64,000 nucleotides of DNA from FEN-1350 sp964643355 (GCA_964643355.1 CAZXPW010000021.1:4952-68951); one strand, 5' to 3'; shown: positions 26,744 through 35,771, numbered from the stretch's first letter. The notes: generated by a model not told the origin, from the sequence alone. Numbers and translations: made by a program.

Positions 26744-27078
26744 CTCTAAACGATTCCTGATTCAGATACGACCATGGTTTCCTTTGACTTTCCGGGATTC
26801 AAACGATAGGCATACTCCGTCCCTGTGGGTTACATGAGCAACGACCATGCCAAAGATCCCCAGGCCATATAACCTTCTCTAAACCCTTTACATAAAATAG
26901 GTTACGGTCAGATGGCAACCACGATCCTTTCCCCATCGCCCACACGCGTCAGATTTCCATACACCGCTTGCACCCCCATAGGTTCCATTTCCGCCCTTCG
27001 TTAATACCGGATATCCAGGAACCACATTGAAAATAGAAGATCCCCGCTTGATGAAAGAGCCCTGGATGCTGTCGTTTG
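26744..27078. other. Intergenic region between glycan operon and radical SAM gene
   Basis: These 335 bases hold the -24/-12 element at 26837-26852 and otherwise no supported gene. A minus-strand frame across 26888-27199 runs into the radical SAM gene in another phase and has no ribosome site or recognisable content. No clear terminator hairpin follows the radical SAM stop. Confidence 0.5.
26837..26852 (-). promoter_or_regulatory. Sigma-54 (-24/-12) promoter of upper glycan operon
   Basis: Read on the minus strand the site is TGGCAT-N5-TTGC, one base from the TGGCAC-N5-TTGC consensus, with the essential GG (26851-26850) and GC (26839-26838) in correct spacing. Predicted start of transcription is near 26826, leaving about 83 bases before the ATG at 26743. 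It is the only strong promoter-like element in the gap. Confidence 0.72.
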
Positions 27079-27999
27079 CTACGGTTTGCAGCCGCGACGG
27101 GTTGGAGAGATCGTCGGTTCCAGCGGGCGAATGTCCACCGATGTATAGCCGTACTGCTGATATCGGTTGGTCTTGACTTTCACATCGCATTCGCTGCACA
27201 AACCGAAATTCTCACACAAAAGATGTTCCTCGGGAAACGCGAAATGTTCGTCCAGGATATTCCCCTGGGCATGAACCGTTCTTTGAAAATACAGATCCGA
27301 ATGACAACGATAGATAGTTCCGTCCGGAGCGATCGGGATCACCGTATTCTTACACAAAACCGGACAAGGGTGTCGAACCCCGCTGACGGCTTCGGGATAC
27401 AGATAAGTCCCATAGACCCGCTGGCCCCAACGACCGAGAAATTCCTTGCTCCGGACCTCCACCCCGTACTTCGCCGCGAACGCCCGAATTGCGGCGATTT
27501 CGTCCGGCGGCGTCGCCGGCGTATCCAGATAATACATCCCGATACTCAGCAAATCCTGCAGGTCGGCGATCCGTCGGATCAGATCCTCGTACCGGTTTTG
27601 CCCCCGATGATAACTGACCCGGATCCGGGGATAGGGCGCCTCCCTGCGATTCCATTCCAGCGTCCGCAATCGGAGAAAATCGTTCCGTCCCAGATGGGGC
27701 GGCAAGGCCGTGAGGATATCCAGTTTGTGTCGGACATTTTCAAGAATCTCCCAGATCCCCTTATACAAAAACGGCTCTCCCCCCTGCAGCGTGATCGGAA
27801 CATCCGCCGGTAATTCAAGCCGATTCAAGCCCGATATCCACTGCCCGGAATGCAAGGTTGGGATCCGTTTTTGACCGTACTGGGCCCCATGATGGCGCGT
27901 GATGCAATACTCGCATCGCAAATGACACGCATCCGTCAGATAGACCCCGACATAATCGTATTCTGCGGGAACAACGATGGGTTCCAAGGACTCATTCAT
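27079..27999 (-). CDS. Radical SAM protein
   Basis: The 306-residue protein has the CxxxCxxC motif at Cys25/29/32 (ACHLRCEYC), the SAM-binding strand LQGGEPF and a cysteine-rich C-terminus (CPVLCKN, YRCHSDLYF, CENFGLCSECDVK) that probably holds an extra cluster. It is shorter than the other two radical SAM proteins here. It follows the cupin gene by 12 bases, so both are likely read from upstream. Substrate unknown. Context points to glycan or protein modification. Confidence 0.78.
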   Translation of the reverse strand: MNESLEPIVVPAEYDYVGVYLTDACHLRCEYCITRHHGAQYGQKRIPTLHSGQWISGLNRLELPADVPITLQGGEPFLYKGIWEILENVRHKLDILTALPPHLGRNDFLRLRTLEWNRREAPYPRIRVSYHRGQNRYEDLIRRIADLQDLLSIGMYYLDTPATPPDEIAAIRAFAAKYGVEVRSKEFLGRWGQRVYGTYLYPEAVSGVRHPCPVLCKNTVIPIAPDGTIYRCHSDLYFQRTVHAQGNILDEHFAFPEEHLLCENFGLCSECDVKVKTNRYQQYGYTSVDIRPLEPTISPTRRGCKP

Positions 28000-28011
28000 A
28001 TCCGGTACTCT

Positions 28012-28437
28012 TCAAAATCGTTCCTTTTCATCCGGCCCGATATACGGTCCCTGTTTGATCTCCAACAGCACCGTATCTTCCATGCATCGAAACCCGTGTC
28101 CCCCGCTGACCAACACCAGTAAATCTCCCTGTTCGAGGACTCGGCGTTCCAGGAATTGTCTGTCTTCATCGTAAAAATCCGCTTCCATACGCCCTTGACG
28201 AACCAATAACACTTCCGACATTCCGACCACCTGTCGCACATAGGGTCGATGTACATGTCGGGCAATGATGCCCCCCCGTGGATACACGATGAACCCAACT
28301 TGCTGTTTATCCTGCGGATTCGTGATAAACTCGGTCTGCCGGGCGCTGCGAGTGCTGCGCACGATGTGCGCAATGATCTTGCCCTCATGGTGAATCGTTT
28401 CCACCTGCGCTTCCTGGTTCGCGGTTTCGCAGGACAT
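28012..28437 (-). CDS. Cupin-domain protein
   Basis: This 141-residue protein is a single beta-barrel cupin. The first motif reads IARHVHRPYVRQVVGMSEVLLVRQG and the second includes GDLLVLVSGGHGF, with His residues where a metal is usually bound. Small cupins like this in glycan clusters act as sugar-nucleotide isomerases or as ligand sensors. It lies between the radical SAM gene and a small helical protein gene. Function is not assigned. Confidence 0.65.
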   Translation of the reverse strand: MSCETANQEAQVETIHHEGKIIAHIVRSTRSARQTEFITNPQDKQQVGFIVYPRGGIIARHVHRPYVRQVVGMSEVLLVRQGRMEADFYDEDRQFLERRVLEQGDLLVLVSGGHGFRCMEDTVLLEIKQGPYIGPDEKERF

Positions 28438-28470
28438 GCAAATTCTCCCGATGGGTTTTAGGGGCCGGGA

Positions 28471-28815
28471 TTACCGAGCCGAGGTGTAGGCGCCCAACAC
28501 TTTCAGGGAATCCCGGATCGCCTTAAGCTTGTCGCCCACTTCCTGCCGCTCGGTGGCGATCGTCAAGCTGATCTGCTGATACAATTTCTGGATTCGGCCT
28601 CGCTGATCGCGCATATTCGGTTCATCCAAAAGTCGTGTCCGCCCGAGTTGCTCGGCGATTCCGGCCGATTCCTCCGCCAGCACAATCGCCTTGTCCAGAT
28701 CGTACTGCCGCAGCTTTTCCATCTGTCGATTTAGCAGATACTCCAGATAGTCCGCCATTTCACGACCCTCAACCTCGGTCGGGGTCGCCGTGCTCACCGT
28801 ATTGGATTGAGACAT
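28471..28815 (-). CDS. Small helical protein, possible flagellar chaperone (FlgN/FliT-like)
   Basis: The 114-residue product is predicted to be almost all alpha-helix, with long amphipathic stretches from about residue 25 to the end and the closing LKVLGAYTSAR. Size, charge pattern and position downstream of flgK/flgL recall the FlgN/FliT type of export chaperones, but the sequence match is weak. The start at 28815 was chosen because the region upstream belongs to the TPR gene in another frame; the two overlap by 22 bases. A chaperone for flagellin or a glycosyltransferase adaptor are both possible. Confidence 0.5.
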   Translation of the reverse strand: MSQSNTVSTATPTEVEGREMADYLEYLLNRQMEKLRQYDLDKAIVLAEESAGIAEQLGRTRLLDEPNMRDQRGRIQKLYQQISLTIATERQEVGDKLKAIRDSLKVLGAYTSAR

Positions 28816-29498
28816 GTCGTGCTCCTGTCCATGGATTCGATTTGACTGTGGTCGATTTCTTCGAGCAGATTTCGCGCCTCGGCGTGATCCGGATCCAGAA
28901 GGACAATCCGCCCCAGAAGGTCCCGACTCCGCTCCAGACGCCCTTCGCGACGATACAGCGCCGCCAGACTGAACATCACCGATACATCCCCCGGATGCAT
29001 TTCCAGATAGAGTTCCAGATACCGAATAATCTGTCCGAAAGATCCCATCCGGCAACTGACCTGAAACAGGCCCAGCAGGGCCGTCATTTCATCGGAGTCG
29101 ATTTCGAGCGTCTTCAAATACCCGTCAAACGCCTGCTGGTCTTGTCCGCGCCGCTGCGCCGTCATCGCCAGCCCGCACAGGGCCTTCGATGATTTCGGAT
29201 CCAGCCGACACGCCACCCGAAAGGCCGTTTCGGCCTCCTCTAACTCCCCGGTCTGAAGGTGAATCACGCCCAGCCCCACATAGGGCCCCGCTTCGTCCGG
29301 AGCCAATTCCGCCGCCCGATCATAACACTGACGAGCCCGCGGATAATCGCCCATGCTCGCATGGCAGTCCCCCATCTCCTTGACCAGATCGTAATGCTGC
29401 GTCCAGCCCTTATCGGGAATGATTGTGCCCCGCAGGGTTTCCGACCAGGCGTCTTCGGTAAGATGATCTTCGGCCTTTCGTCGTTCAAACGATTCCAT
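28794..29498 (-). CDS. TPR-repeat protein
   Basis: The 234-residue protein consists of tandem TPR units from about residue 25 to 225 (for example ARQCYDRAAELAPDEAGPY, then LEEAETAFRVACRLDPKS). No signal peptide or catalytic domain is visible. ATG at 29498 has AGGA seven bases upstream and was preferred over 29519. It sits between a TPR-tailed glycosyltransferase and the small helical protein, so it may be an adaptor that brings an acceptor protein to the glycosyltransferases. Confidence 0.7.
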   Translation of the reverse strand: MESFERRKAEDHLTEDAWSETLRGTIIPDKGWTQHYDLVKEMGDCHASMGDYPRARQCYDRAAELAPDEAGPYVGLGVIHLQTGELEEAETAFRVACRLDPKSSKALCGLAMTAQRRGQDQQAFDGYLKTLEIDSDEMTALLGLFQVSCRMGSFGQIIRYLELYLEMHPGDVSVMFSLAALYRREGRLERSRDLLGRIVLLDPDHAEARNLLEEIDHSQIESMDRSTTCLNPIR

Positions 29499-31101
29499 TC
29501 GCGTATCCTGCATGACCAAACTCGCTTCCTTCCAGAATATCCCGTGCCCTTTGATACAAATGCAGCGCCTCCGAAAACCGCTTTTGTTTGCCGCGGATTC
29601 TGGCTTCTAACATCAAAGACGAGACCGACGGCCGCCGGTTGTTGACCCAAGCCGCCCAATGCCCCGCCGAATCGTACCGTCCGGCGTGATAGAAGGCGTT
29701 GGCCCGGCGAATCCGCATCCACAGTTCGTTCCCATAGTGTGTTTCGGCCGTTTCATACAACAACTCCGCATCCGACCACGCCCCGTTGCGCTCCAGATAC
29801 TCCGCATTCGTGATCAGGTTCTCCAACTGGAATGGCCACTGCTTTTGACGCGGCAATTGAATGCTTACCCCCGCCGATTCCAGCGATTCTCGAATCGACA
29901 TCCGGGGGGATTGTCTGCGGGCCCGCCGCAGGACTTCCGTGCTCAATACAATCCCCCAGCAATCCGGCTTCGATCCGACCAACTCGTACGCCGTCGAAGA
30001 CGAATCCTCTCGCAGCAGAGGATACAGCGATTTTTCGATCCAGGCCACCTCGTCAAATCCGATCCGCCATCCATCGGGAACGATGGCGACAAACTCCCCT
30101 TGACAGTGTCGCAAGGCGGCATCGATTCGGTCTTCCTTTCCACATCCCTCCGATACCGCAATCCCCAGAATGTTCGGCACGACCGTTTTGCGCTGAAGAG
30201 AATCCAACTCTGACCGGATCAGCGGGAGATAAATATGATAGGGACAGAAGGTGTGCGACCAGATCTCCCGAAGCGCTTGTTCGGTCTGACTGGAAAACCG
30301 ATCGGCGACGAGAATCAGTGACAAATCTTTCATCTTCGGCCAGGGTTTGGGCGGTCGCGTGCTCTGGATCGTCAGATGATTCAGGATATACCGATTCAAA
30401 CTCTTCTGTTTGCGGGAGGAGATGCGTTCGCATCGCTGTTGACAGTCCGGAATCGCCGCATAATATTCCCCGGTCACCCGAGGAATATGCAGAAAGTCGG
30501 TATAAAAACACAACCGACGAGTCAGATCCCAGTCGATCAGGCAAATCAGGTTCTCGTTGTACGGCCCGGTCAGATCCAGTAAATCCCGGCGATGCATCAG
30601 ACTGACATGCAATACATGATTGAATTGAAGCAGGGCAAATCGATCGAAATCCCGGCTGATCTCCACATTCTTGGCCAGAACCGTTCGTCGTCCATCCAAC
30701 TCAATCCGACAGTGTGACTTGTACAAATCGCCGTAAACCACCCCGAATTCCGGGTGGCCCAGGGCCGCCTTCAAAAGGGTCTCGACATGATAGGGATAGA
30801 GAAGATCGTCATCCCCGAGATAGCAGATATACTCCCCCCGCGCGTGAGACAGGGCCTCATTAAACGAATACGGCAATCCGCGGTTTTGATCCCGGTCGAT
30901 AAAGACCACTCGCGAATCCGGATATCGATTGATGATCTCGCGAACCGGTTGTCCGCCGTCCCGCACCACCACCGCCTGCAGATTCCCATAGGTTTGTCGA
31001 AGAATGCTCTCCAGGGCCTGGCCGACATACGCCGGCCGGTTGTAGGTGGACATCATCACGGTCACCAACGGCCCATTCAATTGTCCCGTCTTGGACTTCA
31101 C
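29485..31101 (-). CDS. Family 2 glycosyltransferase with C-terminal TPR-like region
   Basis: The 538-residue protein starts with a GT-A domain: VTVMMSTYNRPAYVGQALES, the nucleotide-binding pattern that ends near YLGDDDLLYP (DxD), and CLIDWDLTRRL. A second, weaker GT-A-like segment follows (ILVADRFSSQTEQALREI to AIVPDGWRI). The last 110 residues are helical repeats (LYETAETHYG, LHLYQRARDIL) like TPR. The GTG start at 31101 overlaps the next gene upstream as GTGA. Fusion of transferase and TPR modules recurs four times in the window. Confidence 0.75.
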   Translation of the reverse strand: MKSKTGQLNGPLVTVMMSTYNRPAYVGQALESILRQTYGNLQAVVVRDGGQPVREIINRYPDSRVVFIDRDQNRGLPYSFNEALSHARGEYICYLGDDDLLYPYHVETLLKAALGHPEFGVVYGDLYKSHCRIELDGRRTVLAKNVEISRDFDRFALLQFNHVLHVSLMHRRDLLDLTGPYNENLICLIDWDLTRRLCFYTDFLHIPRVTGEYYAAIPDCQQRCERISSRKQKSLNRYILNHLTIQSTRPPKPWPKMKDLSLILVADRFSSQTEQALREIWSHTFCPYHIYLPLIRSELDSLQRKTVVPNILGIAVSEGCGKEDRIDAALRHCQGEFVAIVPDGWRIGFDEVAWIEKSLYPLLREDSSSTAYELVGSKPDCWGIVLSTEVLRRARRQSPRMSIRESLESAGVSIQLPRQKQWPFQLENLITNAEYLERNGAWSDAELLYETAETHYGNELWMRIRRANAFYHAGRYDSAGHWAAWVNNRRPSVSSLMLEARIRGKQKRFSEALHLYQRARDILEGSEFGHAGYANGIV

Positions 31102-31907
31102 GCCGGTTCAATCCCACGACTCAGTTGACGATCTCGACGGCAATACAGTGCCGCCGTCCGAATCACTCGATTCATATACCCATCCATCTGATCCTCCGCA
31201 TCCTCCCTAATCGTCTCGAATGCCGTCCCCCAGGCGGCATCCATTCGAAACGCGATCCTGTCTCGATCCAACAGGGCAATCACCGGAGTTTGGACTCCCG
31301 CGGCCAGATCCAGATATCCGTTGTCCCCGCAGATCAGGACTTCGCAATCCATCAGAATCGCCGCCGCCTGACGACAGGTCAACCGACCCAGTAAGTTCAC
31401 GCCGCCCTCCAGAACCGGACGGGATTCCGGCCCGATTTGAAGGATCTTCGCATCCTGCGCAAAGACCAGTCGCTTCAGCAACTCCGTCCAAATCGTCCTC
31501 TCTATTCCGTCGTGGAACGCGTCTTCTCCTATCGCCACCGCAACACGGGGCCGTCCGATTTCCTCCAGACGAAATCGCCGGATTTCCGCCGCATCGAAGG
31601 AGTCCAGGCAAAACCACGGCCGTCGATCAATCAGTTGCACGCCCAGCGCCTCGGCATAATAGTCCACCAGATGCCGATTCCGAAGATCGGCTTCTTGCCG
31701 TCCCTTCAGTCGAAAGATCTGTCCAAATTCGTCCGGGCCCAAACCGGGATCCGGGCATCCATATCGTTCGACCGCGGGATGATTTCGATACAACTCAGCG
31801 TGTTCGCAACACACCGTAATCCGCGACCGCATTCCAAATCGACTTTTCAATGATCGAATCGCCGGCTCCGCACAAACCGCCTCGCGAAGACCCGAGGCGA
31901 TCTCCAC
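31098..31907 (-). CDS. Glycosyltransferase family 9-like protein, start uncertain
   Basis: The product (269 residues from GTG at 31907) resembles family 9 heptosyltransferases: GLREAVCAEPAIRSLKSRF at the N-terminus and CEVLICGDNGYLDLAAGVQTPVIAL at the donor site. The first beta strand (IRVLVEIA) lies in the same frame upstream of the GTG, so translation may begin earlier from an unusual codon; no ATG, GTG or TTG was found in frame before the previous gene. The protein is shorter than typical GT9 enzymes. Acceptor and donor are unknown. Confidence 0.65.
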   Translation of the reverse strand: MEIASGLREAVCAEPAIRSLKSRFGMRSRITVCCEHAELYRNHPAVERYGCPDPGLGPDEFGQIFRLKGRQEADLRNRHLVDYYAEALGVQLIDRRPWFCLDSFDAAEIRRFRLEEIGRPRVAVAIGEDAFHDGIERTIWTELLKRLVFAQDAKILQIGPESRPVLEGGVNLLGRLTCRQAAAILMDCEVLICGDNGYLDLAAGVQTPVIALLDRDRIAFRMDAAWGTAFETIREDAEDQMDGYMNRVIRTAALYCRRDRQLSRGIEPA

Positions 31908-31984
31908 CAGAACTCGAATTTCGGGCGTTTGGTCGTGTAAATCCGAATTTGTCTGTCTGGCGTCTGTCTCATTCCATTCGGAAC

Positions 31985-34096
31985 CTACTGACCCTGCGGA
32001 CGATAAAAAGGGGCGGTCGGCTCCCCATTCCCCAGCCCCGGAACATCCAGAGTCAGCGGACGGTCATGGAATTCGGATGCGGCCCGAACCAACTGGCTTT
32101 CGCGGGCCGTCTCCTGAAACAATCCAAAAGGATTTCCACCAACCGTTCCCGACCGTATGGATTCCGGTATTTCGGAAGGTGGATTTGATATGGGCGGCTT
32201 CTGTTTGGCCAGTTCCGCCAGGGCTTGCGACGCCTTCAGGGCTTCTTTTGCCAGTTCGTCCACCGATCGTTGTTTGCGAACGGCCACATGAGCCGGTTGG
32301 CTGGGACTCATCGGTGGAACCGGATCGAAATGGAAATTCGGCCCGGGTTCCCGCAGAACCTCCGGCGATTGATTCAGATTCACCGGCTGAAGCGGAGTGA
32401 TCGGGATCACCTCCGACGGCGGATGGACACACGAACCTCCCGACGACCCGGAGGGGCCGCCGCCAAATCCGGACAACGGATACAGCGAAGGAACCTCCAC
32501 ATGCGGAGGCACATTCAGCTTGGCCGATGGGGGGATTTCCATCTGGAACGGCGCGACGGCAGGTCCTCCCGGTATTGGCTGAAAATCCGTTGTCACCGGA
32601 GCTTGAATCGAGCCAGCGGTTAGAGATGAAGTACGATGTTCAGTTGTCAGCAACGGCGGAGCCATATCCTGCGGGGACGACTGTTGTTTGCCCTTGTCCA
32701 GACTCTTTTCCCATCGGTACAATTCATCATTCCACGCCCGGAACACGGCCCGCTGAGAATACCGGGACTCGACCCATTCCCGATATCGCTGGGGCTCATA
32801 CGATCCCGACTGAACCTGCCGACAGAAATCCTCGGCCAGATCAAACACGAACTCGCGATCCAGCCGTTCGTCCACGCCCGGATAATTGGCTACAACCGGT
32901 CGAAGACCCGCCGCCATCCCCTTCAGTACTCCGTCCCATCCCTGACCTTGAATCCCCGCGGCGACAATATAGTGTTTGTCCCGCAGCCAGGAATTCAGAT
33001 TTCGCGGCATTGGATCGAGAACGACGACGCCCGACAAACGCATCTGCTCGCTCATGTGCCGTAAATACGATTCCGTTTGCTGATCCGAACCGGTCGCGGC
33101 AAGATAGAGCCGATATACAGGATCCAGGTAATTCAGTTTCTGCATGCAGTGCAGCAACAACATCGGATTTGCCTCGGCCGTCAGCGGGCCGATATAGGCC
33201 AGGTTCTTGCCGCGTTGTTTACAGACGAATCCATACTCCCGACAATCCACCCCATCCGGGATATGCGCCACCCGGGTCCTTTTCTCGATCCCCTCCACCC
33301 GCTCCAGGAATGTCTCATACTCCGTTCCAAGCCCTGTCACGATCACCGTGTTGATCTGTTCCCATTGGATCTGATCGAGCCAGGATTGCATCGCATCGCC
33401 GGGGCGAAGCCGCAAAATAAGGGGACAGATTTTGGGCATCCGGGATAGAGCGACAACCCGTTCGTCACATCCTTCCAGCCAGACCATCGAACCCGGTTCG
33501 GCAATCGATCGAAACGCTTCGATGGGCTTGCCCACATGGAGTTCCGTCAGAAAGCGTTTGTTGGCATATTCATAAACCGTTCGTGTCGGATCATCATCCC
33601 GTGCCGACCATATCCTCAACCGAGGCCTCTTGGTCCGGAGAATGTCCAGCATCGGCAGGAGAACTTCCTGTTGTGGGTTGACCTCCAGCGAACGCAACAA
33701 CATCTCGATGGCCCCTCCGAAGGACTCCTGTTTCAGAAAGGCATCCCCCGTGCGGTTCAACAGATCGGCCGACAGAAGTCCCATCCTTTCCATCCCATCG
33801 AAATGCTGTACAGCCATCCCCGGATACCCTCCGTCCAAATAGGCCTCGCACAGATTCCACAAGATTTCCGCCGAAACCGAATTTCCGCTGAGATTTCGGG
33901 CCTTTTCAAAGGCCACGATTGCGTCTTCAATCTGTCGGAGACAAAATAAAATCGCTCCACAGTCATTCCACGCCTGACAATCCTGAGGATGCTCCCGAAG
34001 ATGAGCCCGGACCTTTTCCAGGGCCTCTTGATGCCGGCCGGTTTCTGCCAGTTTCATGTAGGATTCATGTGCCGGGCCTTGCGAATCCGCTGCCAT
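31985..34096 (-). CDS. TPR-glycosyltransferase fusion with proline-rich tail
   Basis: This 703-residue protein has N-terminal TPR units (about 12-160), a GT-B glycosyltransferase part (about 180-470) with HIPDGVDCREYGF, LAYIGPLTAEANPMLLL and the donor-site VLKGMAAGLRPVVANYPG, and a low-complexity Pro/Ser tail (about 480-703). ATG at 34096 follows AGGAG by seven bases. A separate sigma-54-type promoter lies upstream, so this gene can be transcribed on its own. The layout resembles protein-docking glycosyltransferases that modify flagellin. It is a paralogue of the product of 34323-35771. Confidence 0.75.
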   Translation of the reverse strand: MAADSQGPAHESYMKLAETGRHQEALEKVRAHLREHPQDCQAWNDCGAILFCLRQIEDAIVAFEKARNLSGNSVSAEILWNLCEAYLDGGYPGMAVQHFDGMERMGLLSADLLNRTGDAFLKQESFGGAIEMLLRSLEVNPQQEVLLPMLDILRTKRPRLRIWSARDDDPTRTVYEYANKRFLTELHVGKPIEAFRSIAEPGSMVWLEGCDERVVALSRMPKICPLILRLRPGDAMQSWLDQIQWEQINTVIVTGLGTEYETFLERVEGIEKRTRVAHIPDGVDCREYGFVCKQRGKNLAYIGPLTAEANPMLLLHCMQKLNYLDPVYRLYLAATGSDQQTESYLRHMSEQMRLSGVVVLDPMPRNLNSWLRDKHYIVAAGIQGQGWDGVLKGMAAGLRPVVANYPGVDERLDREFVFDLAEDFCRQVQSGSYEPQRYREWVESRYSQRAVFRAWNDELYRWEKSLDKGKQQSSPQDMAPPLLTTEHRTSSLTAGSIQAPVTTDFQPIPGGPAVAPFQMEIPPSAKLNVPPHVEVPSLYPLSGFGGGPSGSSGGSCVHPPSEVIPITPLQPVNLNQSPEVLREPGPNFHFDPVPPMSPSQPAHVAVRKQRSVDELAKEALKASQALAELAKQKPPISNPPSEIPESIRSGTVGGNPFGLFQETARESQLVRAASEFHDRPLTLDVPGLGNGEPTAPFYRPQGQ

Positions 34097-34322
34097 GTTT
34101 GATCTCCTGTCGGTTACCGTTTCAGAGGATTACGGTCGGTCCTCAAGACCGACGAATCCCCGTTCCTTCGTTGCCGAGATTCGACAACGATACGGGTTCC
34201 ATAATGGAATGTGCAAATCCCGTGCCTGAAATGAAAATGAGGATTCAAACCCCCGAAGCCCCCCCGGCCCCCCCCCTTATGGACCATCCCTGTCAAAGAA
34301 TCAAACACCCGCCCGACCCGGA
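34097..34322. other. Intergenic region with sigma-54 site, hairpin and homopolymer run
   Basis: The 226 bases between the two TPR-glycosyltransferase genes contain no gene. They hold the -24/-12 element at 34212-34227, a 7-base-pair inverted repeat with 5-base loop at 34135-34153 in the predicted leader, and two C runs at 34259-34265 and 34268-34276 (G runs on the transcribed sense strand). Confidence 0.5.
34212..34227 (-). promoter_or_regulatory. Sigma-54-type promoter upstream of TPR-glycosyltransferase
   Basis: On the minus strand the site reads AGGCAC-N5-TTGCA. It keeps the GG and GC pairs and the spacing of the -24/-12 consensus and differs only at the first base. The predicted transcript start is near 34201, about 105 bases before ATG at 34096. 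A run of nine C (minus strand G) lies at 34268-34276, just upstream of it. Confidence 0.6.
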
Positions 34323-35771
34323 TCAACCAATCCGCCCGACTCCCCGACCGGTGCCTCGCCGAATTCGGGCTTCCAGTCCCGTCAAGATTCCCCCGACGCG
34401 ATCCAATTGTTCGCTCAGCGAATACCTCCGTTCGACATACGCCCTGTACTGCTGGGAATGATAATCGGCCGACTCGATCCGATCGCAGAATTCTCGGGGC
34501 GTCCGAAACAACCATTCGGATCCAAAAGTATCCTCGGCGCCGGGAAAATCGTGAATCACCGGCTTCAGACCCGCCGCCATCGCCTCCAATACCCCCATCC
34601 CCTGACTTTCGATTATGCTTGTGCAAACGATGTAGTGCTTGTCAGCCAACCATCCCTGAACATCCGATTGCCAGCCGTCAAAATGGATGACGCCTTCGAG
34701 ATGTAAGGATCGGGTCATGTGCCGAAGGTACTGATCCAGCGTTTTATCCTGAACCTTCCCGGCGATATACAAATGATAATCGGGGTCGCGACGATGGAGT
34801 TCCTCCATGCACTGCAGGAGAAACATGGGATTTTTGACCATTCGAGTATCCCCGATGAAGGCCAATCGTTTTCCCCGTCTTCGCCGCTGAAATCGGATCC
34901 GATCCAGGTCCACGCCATTGGGAATCGTTTCCATTCGAACCCGTGAGGGCAAATCTGGAACCTGTTCCAGCAACGCTTCCCGGACAAAACGGTTTCCCAC
35001 CGTGATCAGATAATCAATCGCATCCCAGTTCACTCGCCGGGGCCAATCCAGATAGGCCTCATACCGATGCAAACGAATTATCTTCGTACATGCTCCGGCA
35101 TGACGACTCCCAATCTCGGCCAACTCGCTGCACCACTCAAACCAGGCAATATCGCTGCTACCCATCAGCCGATGGACTTCGGGAATCGTGTTTCCTTCAA
35201 AGACGCGGACGGGAAACCGTTGTCGGACATACGCTTCGATCGGCCGCAGAAAGGTTGGCCCGTCCCCTCCGCAGAAAAACCCGACGCCAACCCGCGAATT
35301 CCGAATCTCTTCGGCAAGCCGAAGCAAAACACCGTTCTCCGGAAACAGCATCTGTCCAAGCAAAACACACTCCATCGCTCCGGCCGGATGATTCCCCTCC
35401 AGAAGCGATCGGACGACTTCCTCGATCCATGCAATGTCCACTCCCCCCGTCTGTTCCAGATCGGCCAGATACCGCTTGGCCCGTTCGTATTGTCCCATGA
35501 CCAGGCACACTCGGATGAGATTGCGGCCCGATTCTTTGTCATCCGCGATCAATTCCCTCGCCCGTTCCAGACACGCCAGGGCGTCGTTGTTTCGTCCCAA
35601 CCCAAACAACACCACGCCGGCGTCATTCCAGGCCTCGGCGTCCTCCGGCGAATGTCGAAGGTACTCCTCAAAACAAATCGCCGCCTCTCCCGCTCGTCCT
35701 TGCTCGGCTAACGCCAGCGCTTGACGATACGAAGCGGCCGTGCTCGACAATTTTTCCGTTTCGATCCCCAT
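34323..35771 (-). CDS. TPR-glycosyltransferase fusion
   Basis: The 482-residue product has N-terminal TPR units (about 10-130) and a GT-B glycosyltransferase domain with TIPNGVDLDRIRF, LAFIGDTRMVKNPMFLL and the donor-site SQGMGVLEAMAAGLKPVIHDFPG. It matches the first 480 residues of the product of 31985-34096 but lacks the proline-rich tail. The gene starts 17 bases after the flgL stop, so it is probably co-transcribed with the flagellar operon. This placement supports a role in modifying a flagellar protein. Confidence 0.78.
   Translation of the reverse strand: MGIETEKLSSTAASYRQALALAEQGRAGEAAICFEEYLRHSPEDAEAWNDAGVVLFGLGRNNDALACLERARELIADDKESGRNLIRVCLVMGQYERAKRYLADLEQTGGVDIAWIEEVVRSLLEGNHPAGAMECVLLGQMLFPENGVLLRLAEEIRNSRVGVGFFCGGDGPTFLRPIEAYVRQRFPVRVFEGNTIPEVHRLMGSSDIAWFEWCSELAEIGSRHAGACTKIIRLHRYEAYLDWPRRVNWDAIDYLITVGNRFVREALLEQVPDLPSRVRMETIPNGVDLDRIRFQRRRRGKRLAFIGDTRMVKNPMFLLQCMEELHRRDPDYHLYIAGKVQDKTLDQYLRHMTRSLHLEGVIHFDGWQSDVQGWLADKHYIVCTSIIESQGMGVLEAMAAGLKPVIHDFPGAEDTFGSEWLFRTPREFCDRIESADYHSQQYRAYVERRYSLSEQLDRVGGILTGLEARIRRGTGRGVGRIG

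Noticed and set aside
26888..27199. Possible small minus-strand gene in the gap at 27 kb
   Set aside because: It overlaps the end of the radical SAM gene in another frame, lacks a ribosome site and has no recognisable content.
34135..34153. Terminator after the 482-residue TPR-glycosyltransferase gene
   Set aside because: The 7-base-pair hairpin has no T-run on either strand and lies downstream of the predicted sigma-54 start, so it would sit in the leader of the next transcript.
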